Virus record (IMG/VR): IMGVR_UViG_3300025759_000829
Location: 1 to 21,535 of that record
Strand: one strand, 5' to 3'
DNA from: a virus
DNA length: 21,535 nucleotides
A model generated the notes under the pieces. That model saw nothing but the letters and a program-made list of their open reading frames with translations, was not told where the DNA came from and made no database searches. Each line of letters opens with the position of its first letter. Within the stretch, counting starts at the first letter, position 1. Both the position numbers and the translations under genes were made by a program. Positions 1 to 6,734 of the stretch are shown here, one piece after another.

Positions 1-1
1 G

Positions 2-385
2 ATGACAACTCTCACACAAATTCAAGTGAGTCCTGAGTTGCTCGTGCAAGGAACAGCAGTCAAGCACAACAATGAGGATTATGTTGGTTTACCTGGTGAC
101 AAGTGGATCTTAATTAAAGGGATCGTTGAATCTGCTGACAATGACTGCAAGGATATTATCAATGATGCCGTGCATCTCTGTCAGCATCAACTTGAAGGTT
201 GTCATGAAACATGCAACAACATTCCCGAGCATCAAAAGAATTTAATCAAAGTGCTCACGATGAAGGTTGAGAATCAAAAGAGTCAAATCGAAAGACTTGA
301 ACAAAGCTCCGAGCTTTGGAAATATGCTGCGATTGTTGGGAGCTCAGTTGCCTTGTCGGCTGGCACTTACATATTGATAAAGTAA
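2..385 (+). CDS. coiled-coil protein with C-terminal membrane anchor, unknown function
   Basis: This is the only gene I accept on the plus strand, and it converges on the minus-strand operon. From the ATG at base 2 it has 127 residues, but the true start may lie left of the window because only one base is visible upstream and no ribosome binding site can be checked. Seen: a soluble N-terminal part with four cysteines (C49, C60, C67, C71), a charged helical stretch with leucine/isoleucine spacing typical of a short coiled coil (about 79-101), then a hydrophobic segment (about 105-126) ending in a lysine. This would be a tail-anchored inner-membrane protein. The topology recalls XhlA-type lysis accessory proteins, but I do not recognise a family. 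It overlaps the end of the 30-residue minus-strand peptide by 19 bases. It could be a lysis, superinfection or early gene. Confidence 0.6.
   Translation: MTTLTQIQVSPELLVQGTAVKHNNEDYVGLPGDKWILIKGIVESADNDCKDIINDAVHLCQHQLEGCHETCNNIPEHQKNLIKVLTMKVENQKSQIERLEQSSELWKYAAIVGSSVALSAGTYILIK
302..318 (-). terminator. possible weak hairpin terminator downstream of the minus-strand operon
   Basis: An inverted repeat of 8 bases (302-309 with 311-318) around a single central base lies about 50 bases beyond the last minus-strand stop codon, inside the plus-strand gene. As a hairpin it would be a 7-bp stem with a 3-base loop. On the minus strand it is followed by TTC and later TTTC rather than an unbroken T run, so it is a poor intrinsic terminator. 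It is the only hairpin I found near the convergent junction. Confidence 0.2.
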
Positions 386-459
386 GTAATCACTCTTAAC
401 AATGCAAGTCCCACAAGACCACCTATTAACATCAAAAAAGCTGCTTGCTCACTTCTCAT
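367..459 (-). CDS. 30-residue single-pass membrane peptide
   Basis: A short open frame whose ATG (459-457) overlaps the end of the preceding 91-residue membrane protein gene by 11 bases. It encodes 30 residues: a charged start (MRSEQ), then a nearly continuous hydrophobic stretch (about residues 6-29) with a GG pair, broken by one arginine (R22). The best support is the ribosome binding site: GGAGGG at 470-465, five bases before the ATG, as strong as any in the operon. Such coupled small membrane peptides in phage lysis regions are often holin or antiholin parts, but that role is inferred here only from topology and context. It is the last minus-strand gene and overlaps the convergent plus-strand gene by 19 bases. 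It could be spurious because it is so short. Confidence 0.5.
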   Translation of the reverse strand: MRSEQAAFLMLIGGLVGLALLRVITYFINM

Positions 460-724
460 GTTTTCCCTCCAACTGAGCAACCTTCAACTTTAAAGCGTTG
501 AGATCTTCCCATATTTTGATCCGACCATCTCGCTCGGTTGCGTAGTTGGTTTGGATCATATTCTCAAGAGATTCAAGCTTCTTTTCTTGTTGATCATTGA
601 TTTGGTCTGACTTAGAAATGTCTGTTCGTAAACTGTTGATCATGTTGGATACATACCAAATCACACCGATCACAGTGCCAAATAGACCAAGAATTTGAAA
701 CATCACATTTACATCAATTGTCAT
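449..724 (-). CDS. small membrane protein with N-terminal anchor and coiled coil, holin/spanin-like
   Basis: This 91-residue protein has one hydrophobic segment near the N-terminus (about 8-28, IWYV near its end), followed by a charged helical region with heptad-like hydrophobics (about 38-58 and 72-86). An N-terminal anchor plus a coiled-coil tail fits an inner-membrane spanin subunit or a small holin accessory protein, but it is shorter than usual i-spanins and no lipoprotein o-spanin is visible nearby. The ATG has a GAGGT ribosome binding site and lies seven bases after the preceding gene. Its end overlaps the 30-residue membrane peptide. Assignment to lysis is inference from topology and late-operon position. 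Confidence 0.7.
   Translation of the reverse strand: MTIDVNVMFQILGLFGTVIGVIWYVSNMINSLRTDISKSDQINDQQEKKLESLENMIQTNYATERDGRIKIWEDLNALKLKVAQLEGKHEK
465..470 (-). promoter_or_regulatory. ribosome binding site of the 30-residue peptide
   Basis: GGAGGG on the minus strand, five bases upstream of the ATG at 459. It lies inside the 3' end of the 91-residue gene, where the codons for Leu-Glu-Gly-Lys could have been written otherwise. This supports translation of the small frame. Confidence 0.5.
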
Positions 725-731
725 GATTACC

Positions 732-1094
732 TCAGCGAAGTGTTATAGTCACGAGGTCACCGGCAGCACGTGCCGAGGCTCCGACAAAATTATGCCAAAT
801 GATCCCTGGTGAGTATGTGTTGTTATTATCGACATACACAGCACCATTCTCAACAGCCATAAATCCTCCTTGATCTACAATATCACGTGATGATTTTGCT
901 TCAACTTGACCTTGTGCCTGTGCTCTTACATAATAAACACCAAGATTGTCGGCATCTTCAGCAGCGTTCTCCCTTGCAACATATAAAGGAGTATTCATAT
1001 TGTTTGCTCTTATATAAAGATTTGAGCTTGTATCATATGACAACACATCCCCTTGAACAATATTACTATTACATTTGATTTTTATCCACGACAT
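732..1094 (-). CDS. small barrel-like virion protein (decoration or fibre-tip type), putative
   Basis: This protein has 120 residues and no membrane segment. The pattern QGDVLSYD near residue 14, a middle part with short beta-like strands, and GDLVTITL at the end resemble the small beta-barrel of phage capsid-cement proteins (DUF2190-like). They also resemble a KGDVVYI segment inside the large fibre (residues about 664-783 of that protein). The match is by eye and weak in identity. The ATG has an AAGGA ribosome binding site and sits ten bases after the preceding fibre gene. Being far from the head genes and next to fibre genes, it is more likely a fibre tip or accessory surface protein than a second head decoration protein. 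The surrounding DNA is AT-rich (18 G or C in bases 1021-1080). Confidence 0.65.
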   Translation of the reverse strand: MSWIKIKCNSNIVQGDVLSYDTSSNLYIRANNMNTPLYVARENAAEDADNLGVYYVRAQAQGQVEAKSSRDIVDQGGFMAVENGAVYVDNNNTYSPGIIWHNFVGASARAAGDLVTITLR

Positions 1095-1104
1095 AATCTT
1101 ATCC

Positions 1105-1734
1105 TTAGCTTAGTTGATAAATTTGATAGGAGATAGTACGCATCTCCTCATCGTCTACATTTTTAACTGATCCACTTAATGACTTCACAACGATTCTGAA
1201 AATATCATTATTCACAAAAGTTCCAATACCATAAATAAAAGCTCCATATCTTGAAGTCCTATCTATAGTTACCTTCATTCCAAATTCTCCGGCATTGTTC
1301 CTCATTCTCATAGTCATGCTTGTTCCACTTGGGATAGCTAACGTACATACAATCAAATAAGTCCCAGCAGTGGGAATATCAATAGATTCAGCCCAGCGTG
1401 TATTAGATAAAGGTGAATTTGATGTAGTTGCATTATTAAAATTAAATCCAGAATCTCTATGCTGTAATGATCCATAATCTCTGATAGTAAAATAGTCACC
1501 TGCTGCATAGTAATAGCTTCCCCCACTCCATCCGTAAGTGCTTCCAAATATGGCTAGACCGAGATTGGGTGTGGTGGCTCCTGGATAACTGCCATTCAGC
1601 CAATTTGCACCATCGTATTTTATCACCTGATTTGATGCTAGTGAAGATTCAGAAATATAAGAAGCCATATTCACAGGAATGTCACCGGCTGCACTTGGAT
1701 TCTGACTATCAACTGTGATTTTATTATGACTCAT
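1105..1734 (-). CDS. putative tail fibre/tip protein, paralogue of the preceding gene at its N-terminus
   Basis: This 209-residue protein has a repeat-free, beta-rich look with many Ser, Thr, Gly, Asn and Tyr. It begins MSHNKITV followed by QNP, as does the gene just upstream, and both carry a later NQVIKYDG/DQVIKYDG segment; the remainder differs. The C-terminal part (about 110-209), with alternating hydrophobic and polar residues, looks like a trimeric receptor-binding head of the TNF/C1q-like kind seen in fibre tips. That is inference. Its start overlaps the previous stop by four bases (ATGA). Hand counts for two 60-base lines (1201-1260 and 1441-1500) give 17 and 19 G+C, much lower than the head and repeat regions, which hints at separate acquisition. 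Confidence 0.7.
   Translation of the reverse strand: MSHNKITVDSQNPSAAGDIPVNMASYISESSLASNQVIKYDGANWLNGSYPGATTPNLGLAIFGSTYGWSGGSYYYAAGDYFTIRDYGSLQHRDSGFNFNNATTSNSPLSNTRWAESIDIPTAGTYLIVCTLAIPSGTSMTMRMRNNAGEFGMKVTIDRTSRYGAFIYGIGTFVNNDIFRIVVKSLSGSVKNVDDEEMRTISYQIYQLS
1711..1734 (-). repeat. 24-base direct repeat, copy 2 (start of the 209-residue fibre gene)
   Basis: The first 24 coding bases of this gene (encoding MSHNKITV) are identical to those at 2355-2378. The sequences diverge right after, apart from a shared CAGAATCC (QNP) a few bases further on. The two copies are 644 bases apart and bracket exactly one gene. Confidence 0.85.
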
Positions 1735-2378
1735 GTTGTCACCTTTATGATCAAGCAGCTAGTAAATTCAGCTATTGTATTACCTTGATTTGCAACGCTA
1801 TCAACATTAGAGTTCTGTATCACTTTAAAATCAAGAGGTTGATTTGATCCTGTGATACTAGTAAAACTGCTAATAGTCGTTGATGCTCCTCCCGAATATG
1901 AATTTGCATTATCACCGATTACTAGAGCTGAGCTTTTAAAAGCTGTTGAATATTTCCATTGGGCCACAAGATAACCACTTGCTGAAAATTCAACTCTAGT
2001 CTGTGTTAATATCCAGTATTTACCTACAGGTAAAGTGATAGCGTCATACCAGTCTCCAGTTGAATTTGATAATGTCGCGCCTGTAATTGTGTTAATTGGA
2101 TTTGTATCATAAAACTCAATACTTTGATTGGCTGCTAAAGATGATGCGCCACTCGTACTATATGCAGCTGACTCACCTTGACCGATCAATATGTATTCCA
2201 TATCACCTGCAGGAGCTGCCCCATTCACATATCCAGCACCATCATATTTGATGACTTGATCTGCCGAAGGCGTTGTGATTGTCACGTTGTTGAGATCACC
2301 GATATCCAAAGATGAGAGTGACACGTTACCACTAGAGTCAGGATTCTGTCCTTGAACTGTGATTTTATTATGACTCAT
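1731..2378 (-). CDS. putative tail fibre/tip protein
   Basis: This 215-residue protein starts at the ATG at 2378. A longer reading from a TTG at 2393 is possible, but the GGAGG ribosome binding site lies inside that extension and the ATG overlaps the stop of the large fibre gene as TAATG, so the short start is preferred. The N-terminus MSHNKITVQGQNP resembles a fibre attachment segment and is shared with the next gene. A SADQVIKYDGAGYVNGA segment follows (about 36-52), then GDMEYILIGQGESAAYS, and a C-terminal beta-rich domain with alternating hydrophobic residues that could be a trimeric tip. It follows the 1036-residue fibre directly and may form its distal part or an alternative tip. No catalytic motif is visible. 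Confidence 0.72.
   Translation of the reverse strand: MSHNKITVQGQNPDSSGNVSLSSLDIGDLNNVTITTPSADQVIKYDGAGYVNGAAPAGDMEYILIGQGESAAYSTSGASSLAANQSIEFYDTNPINTITGATLSNSTGDWYDAITLPVGKYWILTQTRVEFSASGYLVAQWKYSTAFKSSALVIGDNANSYSGGASTTISSFTSITGSNQPLDFKVIQNSNVDSVANQGNTIAEFTSCLIIKVTT
2355..2378 (-). repeat. 24-base direct repeat, copy 1 (start of the 215-residue fibre gene)
   Basis: Identical to 1711-1734. It covers the first eight codons, up to the valine codon of MSHNKITV. Confidence 0.85.
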
Positions 2379-5300
2379 TAGATCACCTCCCAATTGCTTG
2401 AACCGTCACTCACAAGAGTCACAGCTTGATTTTGTACTGTCAATGTATAATCTGTTCCAGCCCCTCCGAGGTCGACTTGCTCAGTACCATCAGGAGACAA
2501 GATCAAGTTGTTGCCTGCTGTCTTAAGTTTCACACGAATCTCAGTTCCTGCCGTCACACCACTCAACGCAGGGAGATTGATTGTGATCGCTCCTCCTGAT
2601 GTATCAGCAGAGTAATGAGTTGAGGCTGCTCCTGTAACCGGTGAAGATGCTGATGTGATTGCTGTGTATGTGAATCCACCTCCTCCACTTGCTTGATCAA
2701 CCCAATCAAGATTCCCACTTCCATCAGTTTTCAAAACTTGATCAGCAGTTCCGTCAGTGTTTGGGAATGTTAAAGTGTATGATGCAGCAGCTGAATGAGG
2801 AGGCCCCTTGAGTGTGATGCCATGACTGTTTTGTTCACAGTTCAAAACAATTTGACCACTTCCTCCGGTTGCATTCCCTTTGATCGTGACTTTGCCTGTT
2901 CCATCAGGAGCAAGCTCAATCGCACCATTGGAGACGCTGACAATGTCTTGACCATTGACATCGAGATCACCACCGAGTTGAGGAGTTGTATCATCGACAA
3001 TGTTGATTGCAAGATCATCGTTGAAAGATGAAAGATTGATCGCACTCAAAGCCGTTGACACAGCTTGATTCGATCCATTACCAAGGAAGATTTTATTGCT
3101 GTCAAGATTAGGGGTTGCATTCGTACGACCTGCGCCACCGATCTTGTAAATGCCACTATTACCAGTGCCATCAACTTTCACAACTCGACCAATGTTTTGA
3201 ATGAGATTTGACTCTCCTGCTGGTGCAGAATTTGCCAAGGCTCCTGCTGTGGTTTCACTTACAAACAAAGTGTCACCGACTGCAAATGATCCTGTATTGA
3301 TTCCTTCAAGGTTACCAAATGTTACGATCTGAACTTCAGCATTGAGAGAAGCTGCAGCATAACAAACACCAAAAGCTGGCATTGTTGACGCACTGTTTGC
3401 TTGTGCTTTCTCAACTGTTGGAACGCCTCCCGAGACTCCTGCAATGTAAACAACATCACCCTTACTCAAGGCAACGTTTGCTTTTGCTTTGAATCTCACA
3501 GCACCATTCAGATCTCCATGAGTTGTCACAAAGCGATTTGTTTCACTTCCTATTGTGTGAGTTTGATCACCATCAGCAAGAAGATCACCACCCATTGTCA
3601 CCTGAGCAACGGAGATGTTTGTGGTTGTGGTTGCACCATTGTCAGTCACTTGTTGCAAGGTTTCACCTGCACCACTTGGAAGGTTGGTCAACTGTGAACC
3701 ATCAACAGCAGGGAGACGAGATGAACCATCCAACTGAACGACGTTATTGGCACTTGTTCCAACGTCAAGAGTTGAACTTGTACCAAGTCCCAAATTGGTT
3801 CTTGCTGTCGCAACATTATTCAAGTCACTGAGGTTGCTTGCAATTGCAAGTTTTGTGTTGTCGGTGCCTGTGACTCCTGTTAACTGTGAACCGTCGACAG
3901 CTGGTAGACCTGTGGCATCCAAGACAACAACATTTCCATTGCTTGTCCCTGTGTCAAGAGTTGCACTTGTGCCAAGTCCCAAATTGGTTCTTGCTGTCGA
4001 TGCACTATTCAGATCACTGAGATTGTTTGTGATCAACAAGGCACCTGTCGGACTGATGTTAGTTAACTGTGAACCGTCAACAGCAGGAAGTTTAGAAGTT
4101 CCATCCAATTGCACAACATTATTGGCACCTGTTCCAACGTCAAGAGTTGAACTTGTACCAAGACCAAGATTCGTTCTTGCTGTTGTTGCGTTGTTCAAGT
4201 CACTTAAGTTGTTTGCAATTGCAAGTTTTGTGTTGTCCGTTGATGTGACTCCTGTTAACTGAGAGCCGTCAACAGCTGGCAGACCTGTGGCATCCAACAC
4301 AACAACATTCCCATTGCTTGTCCCTGTGTCGAGTGTCGCACTTGTGCCAAGACCAAGATTAGTTCTTGCCGTCGAAACATTATTCAAGTCACTGAGGTTG
4401 CTTGCAATTGCAAGCTTTGTGCTGTCGGTGCCTGTGACTCCTGTTAACTGTGAACCGTCAACGGCAGGGAGACCAGTTGCATCCAAAACAACAACATTCC
4501 CATTGCTTGTCCCTGTGTCAAGAGTGGCACTTGTACCAAGACCCAAATTGGTTCTTGCTGTCGCAACATTATTCAAGTCACTGAGGTTGTTTGCAATCGC
4601 CAACTTTGTGCTGTCTGTGCCTGTTACGTTTGTTAATTGTGAACCGTCGACAGCAGGCAGACCTGTGGCATCTAATACAACAACGTTCCCATTGCTTGTC
4701 CCTGTGTCAAGCGTCGCACTTGTGCCAAGTCCCAAATTCGTTCTTGCTGTTGTTGCGTTGTTGAGGTCACTCAAGTTGTTTGCAATCGCTAACTTTGTGT
4801 TGTCTGTCGCTGTGATTCCTGTCAATTGTGAACCGTCAACAGCTGGCAGACCTGTGGCATCTAATACAACAACATTTCCGTTGCTTGTTCCTGTATCAAG
4901 AGTTGCACTTGTGCCAAGACCCAAATTGGTTCTTGCTGTCGCAACATTATTCAGATCACTCAAGTTGTTTGCAATCGCTAACTTTGTGTTGTCTGTCGCT
5001 GTGATTCCTGTCAATTGTGAACCGTCAACAGCTGGGAGGCCCGTTGCATCTAATACAACAACGTTCCCATTGCTTGTCCCTGTGTCAAGCGTCGCACTTG
5101 TGCCAAGACCAAGATTCGTTCTTGCTGTTCCTGCATTATTCAAGTCACTGAGGTTGCTTGCAATTGCAAGAGCATTCACATCAGAAGCACCCAAAGACAC
5201 AACACCTGTTTGACCATTGACCGAGGCCACTGCGTCAGTGTTGTCAATTACATCAAACATTGCTGATGTGATTGGTGAGCTTGCATCTTGATTGAACACA

Positions 5301-5488
5301 ATGTGATCACCAACATTTAAAGTCACACCTGCCAAAGTACCTGCAACCGATACAATGTAGAAGTCACCTTTCTTTGCTGAGGTCAACACTGGTGAGTTTG
5401 TTGCTGCGTCGTATGATCCTTTATAAACAAGACCACCGGTTACGGCTCCTCCACCTGTTCCACGAAAAGATTCAAATTTAATTGCCAT
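2378..5488 (-). CDS. large tail fibre protein with eight 63-residue repeats
   Basis: This 1036-residue fibre has four parts. (1) N-terminal head (1-106) ending in SVNGQTGVVSLGASDV, a widespread tail-fibre collar motif. (2) Residues 107-608: eight tandem repeats of 62-63 residues, each with NLSDLNN..TARTNLGLGTS and LPAVDGSQLT, the style of phage fibre shaft repeats. (3) A KGDVVYIAGVS-containing small barrel (about 664-783). (4) A linker with TPQLGGDLDVNGQDI and SYTLTFPNTDGTADQVL, then a C-terminal beta domain (about 939-1036). Fibres of this type form trimers and bind host surface sugars or proteins. The ATG is two bases after the preceding stop with an AGG-type ribosome binding site, and the stop overlaps the next gene's ATG. 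No lyase or esterase motif is evident. Fibre assignment is firm; the receptor is unknown. Confidence 0.9.
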   Translation of the reverse strand: MAIKFESFRGTGGGAVTGGLVYKGSYDAATNSPVLTSAKKGDFYIVSVAGTLAGVTLNVGDHIVFNQDASSPITSAMFDVIDNTDAVASVNGQTGVVSLGASDVNALAIASNLSDLNNAGTARTNLGLGTSATLDTGTSNGNVVVLDATGLPAVDGSQLTGITATDNTKLAIANNLSDLNNVATARTNLGLGTSATLDTGTSNGNVVVLDATGLPAVDGSQLTGITATDNTKLAIANNLSDLNNATTARTNLGLGTSATLDTGTSNGNVVVLDATGLPAVDGSQLTNVTGTDSTKLAIANNLSDLNNVATARTNLGLGTSATLDTGTSNGNVVVLDATGLPAVDGSQLTGVTGTDSTKLAIASNLSDLNNVSTARTNLGLGTSATLDTGTSNGNVVVLDATGLPAVDGSQLTGVTSTDNTKLAIANNLSDLNNATTARTNLGLGTSSTLDVGTGANNVVQLDGTSKLPAVDGSQLTNISPTGALLITNNLSDLNSASTARTNLGLGTSATLDTGTSNGNVVVLDATGLPAVDGSQLTGVTGTDNTKLAIASNLSDLNNVATARTNLGLGTSSTLDVGTSANNVVQLDGSSRLPAVDGSQLTNLPSGAGETLQQVTDNGATTTTNISVAQVTMGGDLLADGDQTHTIGSETNRFVTTHGDLNGAVRFKAKANVALSKGDVVYIAGVSGGVPTVEKAQANSASTMPAFGVCYAAASLNAEVQIVTFGNLEGINTGSFAVGDTLFVSETTAGALANSAPAGESNLIQNIGRVVKVDGTGNSGIYKIGGAGRTNATPNLDSNKIFLGNGSNQAVSTALSAINLSSFNDDLAINIVDDTTPQLGGDLDVNGQDIVSVSNGAIELAPDGTGKVTIKGNATGGSGQIVLNCEQNSHGITLKGPPHSAAASYTLTFPNTDGTADQVLKTDGSGNLDWVDQASGGGGFTYTAITSASSPVTGAASTHYSADTSGGAITINLPALSGVTAGTEIRVKLKTAGNNLILSPDGTEQVDLGGAGTDYTLTVQNQAVTLVSDGSSNWEVI
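2386..2390 (-). promoter_or_regulatory. ribosome binding site deciding the start of the 215-residue fibre gene
   Basis: GGAGG on the minus strand, seven bases before the ATG at 2378. It lies downstream of the alternative TTG at 2393, which argues for the shorter protein. Confidence 0.7.
3665..5170 (-). repeat. eight tandem ~189-base repeats coding the fibre shaft
   Basis: Eight in-frame units of 63 residues (units 6 and 8 have 62) run from residue 107 to 608 of the large fibre. Units 1-5 and 7 are type A (SATLDTGTSNGNVVVLDATG). Units 6 and 8 are type B (SSTLDVG..ANNVVQLDG.S), giving the order A-A-A-A-A-B-A-B. Unit 7 also has an altered start (LLITNNLSDLNSAS). Many unit-to-unit differences in the DNA are synonymous. 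Confidence 0.9.
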
Positions 5489-5490
5489 GA

Positions 5491-5880
5491 TTAACCTCGA
5501 TTAAATCCACAGTAGATCACAAAAGCGTCAGATGAATCAGCTTTCTTATATGCGATGCTTGTGATGTTGGAAGATGCAAGAGCTTGACTATCAACTGAGT
5601 AAGATGACAGCAATGGGATGACTCCATCAGTATTAGTCACACCATCACCAGCACCAGCAGCAGCACGAAGCTTCACAAATGATACTGTTGATGTGTTGGA
5701 TGATACGGCCCCGAGATAAGCGAACTTAAGAGAAGCATCAATCTGACTTCCTGTGGTTGGATCGTAAAAGTCACTTGATGTCAACGAGTGCCAATCTGTA
5801 TCACTGACACCACTTGCATTATAAGCACCAATGATCTGACCTGCTGAGATTGGATTTTGAACTGATAATTTACTGCTCAT
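5491..5880 (-). CDS. small fibre-associated protein, putative
   Basis: This 129-residue protein starts at the ATG at 5880 (MSSKLSVQNPISAGQI). The frame is open further upstream, but those residues (KRKRIKQ and a hydrophobic run) are the holin-like gene read in another frame, so the internal ATG is chosen; it overlaps the end of that gene by 11 bases. The rest is beta-like and rich in Ser, Thr and Ala (SDTDWHSLTSSDFYDP, SLKFAYLGAVSS, DAFVIYCGFNRG), with no membrane segment. SVQNP near the start recalls the ITVQGQNP and ITVDSQNP starts of two other small fibre genes here, so a shared attachment segment is possible. Lying just before the large fibre, it may be a connector or chaperone for it. 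The function is not recognised. Confidence 0.7.
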   Translation of the reverse strand: MSSKLSVQNPISAGQIIGAYNASGVSDTDWHSLTSSDFYDPTTGSQIDASLKFAYLGAVSSNTSTVSFVKLRAAAGAGDGVTNTDGVIPLLSSYSVDSQALASSNITSIAYKKADSSDAFVIYCGFNRG

Positions 5881-6064
5881 TTGTTTTATTCTCTTTCTTT
5901 TTTGCTGCGACATTTGCACCAGCGTAAACAAGATACAAAGTGTCAATAAGCCCGAGGACTTCAGTTGATGCTTTGTTGAATGCTGACAAGATGCACACTG
6001 CTGTCAATGTAATAAGAAACATGAAAGACTTTCGCCCTCCAAAGGTTTTCATAAGTTTACTCAT
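5870..6064 (-). CDS. small holin-like membrane protein
   Basis: Only the end of a longer open frame is believable. The ATG at 6064 (or the adjacent ATG at 6067) follows GGAG by a few bases and overlaps the endolysin stop, giving 64 residues. Seen: a short basic start (MSKLMKTFGGRKS), a first hydrophobic segment (about 14-29, FMFLITLTAVCILSAF), a short polar turn with KAST, a second, weaker hydrophobic segment (about 36-53, VLGLIDTLYLVYAGANVA) and a very basic tail with AAKKKENK. Two-pass small proteins with a lysine-rich C-terminus directly after an endolysin are commonly holins, which time lysis by opening the inner membrane. The role here rests on topology and position, not on a family match. 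Confidence 0.65.
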   Translation of the reverse strand: MSKLMKTFGGRKSFMFLITLTAVCILSAFNKASTEVLGLIDTLYLVYAGANVAAKKKENKTNEQ

Positions 6065-6734
6065 CATAGTCTCCACTTGCCAATCTGTAAATGTGAGCAA
6101 CATCAAAAATACTTCTCTGACGCTTGATGACTCCCTCTCTCCATTCACCGTCCGGACCTTCTCCTTTGGCATTCCCTTCGATCGTGTCAAAGTTGCCATC
6201 CTCATCAGGTACACTCAAAGCGATGGTGATGTGATTGCCGTATGAAGGAGACTTCTCTTTTGATGTATACACAACAACGATGTCACCAATTGCAATCTCT
6301 TCGACTTTTCGCGCAGTGCCTCCCCAATTATTCCAAAGACGGTAACAGCTTGGAAAGATCTTTTGACGAATGTTGAATTTAGCTTGTGTATAACACCAAG
6401 CAGCGAAAGCACCACACCAAGCAAATTGACCATTACGAGTATAGTCTTTCTCCCAAGTCCATCCGATTCCATCCATTGATTTAATGTATAGATTGATTCG
6501 AGATGAGTCACCACCAAGACCGGGCTCTGTCACGTTCATATTCCATTCAGATTCTGCACGATCAACAACTTGTTTCACGTGTTCATTGGGTTGCAACTTT
6601 GTCTCGAATTCTCTTGATACATATTCCATGGGACTAAGGTCAAGCTGTAAGTGACTTACGTCACGCTTCAAGCGTCGGACTTTGTCCTCAAGTTGAGAGA
6701 CTTGTTTTGTTAAATCTGCTTTTGTAAGTTTCAT
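6057..6734 (-). CDS. endolysin, CHAP/NlpC-P60-type cysteine peptidase or amidase
   Basis: This 225-residue protein begins at the ATG at 6734 in a TGATG overlap with the tail-tip gene, with GGAG nine bases upstream; an in-frame TTG one codon earlier is less likely. Residues 4-33 form a short coiled coil with leucine heptads. From about 50 onward the sequence fits a papain-like peptidoglycan hydrolase: WCGAFAAWC with probable catalytic Cys107, then GDIVVVY (about 150-156), NHITIALS with His168, and TIEGNA (E186, N188) as the likely third residue. No signal peptide is visible, so a holin would have to release it. Position right after the tail hub also allows a virion-carried hydrolase that helps DNA entry. 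Bond specificity cannot be read from the sequence. Confidence 0.85.
   Translation of the reverse strand: MKLTKADLTKQVSQLEDKVRRLKRDVSHLQLDLSPMEYVSREFETKLQPNEHVKQVVDRAESEWNMNVTEPGLGGDSSRINLYIKSMDGIGWTWEKDYTRNGQFAWCGAFAAWCYTQAKFNIRQKIFPSCYRLWNNWGGTARKVEEIAIGDIVVVYTSKEKSPSYGNHITIALSVPDEDGNFDTIEGNAKGEGPDGEWREGVIKRQRSIFDVAHIYRLASGDYDE

Noticed and set aside
3747-5213. Long plus-strand open frames (171 and 308 residues) with a regular repeat of VASNTTTFPLLVPVS type
   Set aside because: They are antisense shadows of the fibre repeats. Once one unit lacks antisense stops all copies do, and there is no matching ribosome binding site or neighbouring plus-strand gene.
5881-6214. 114-residue reading of the holin-like gene and 151-residue reading of the following gene
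   Set aside because: The extra N-terminal parts are neighbouring genes read out of frame; internal ATGs with coupled overlaps are the likely starts.
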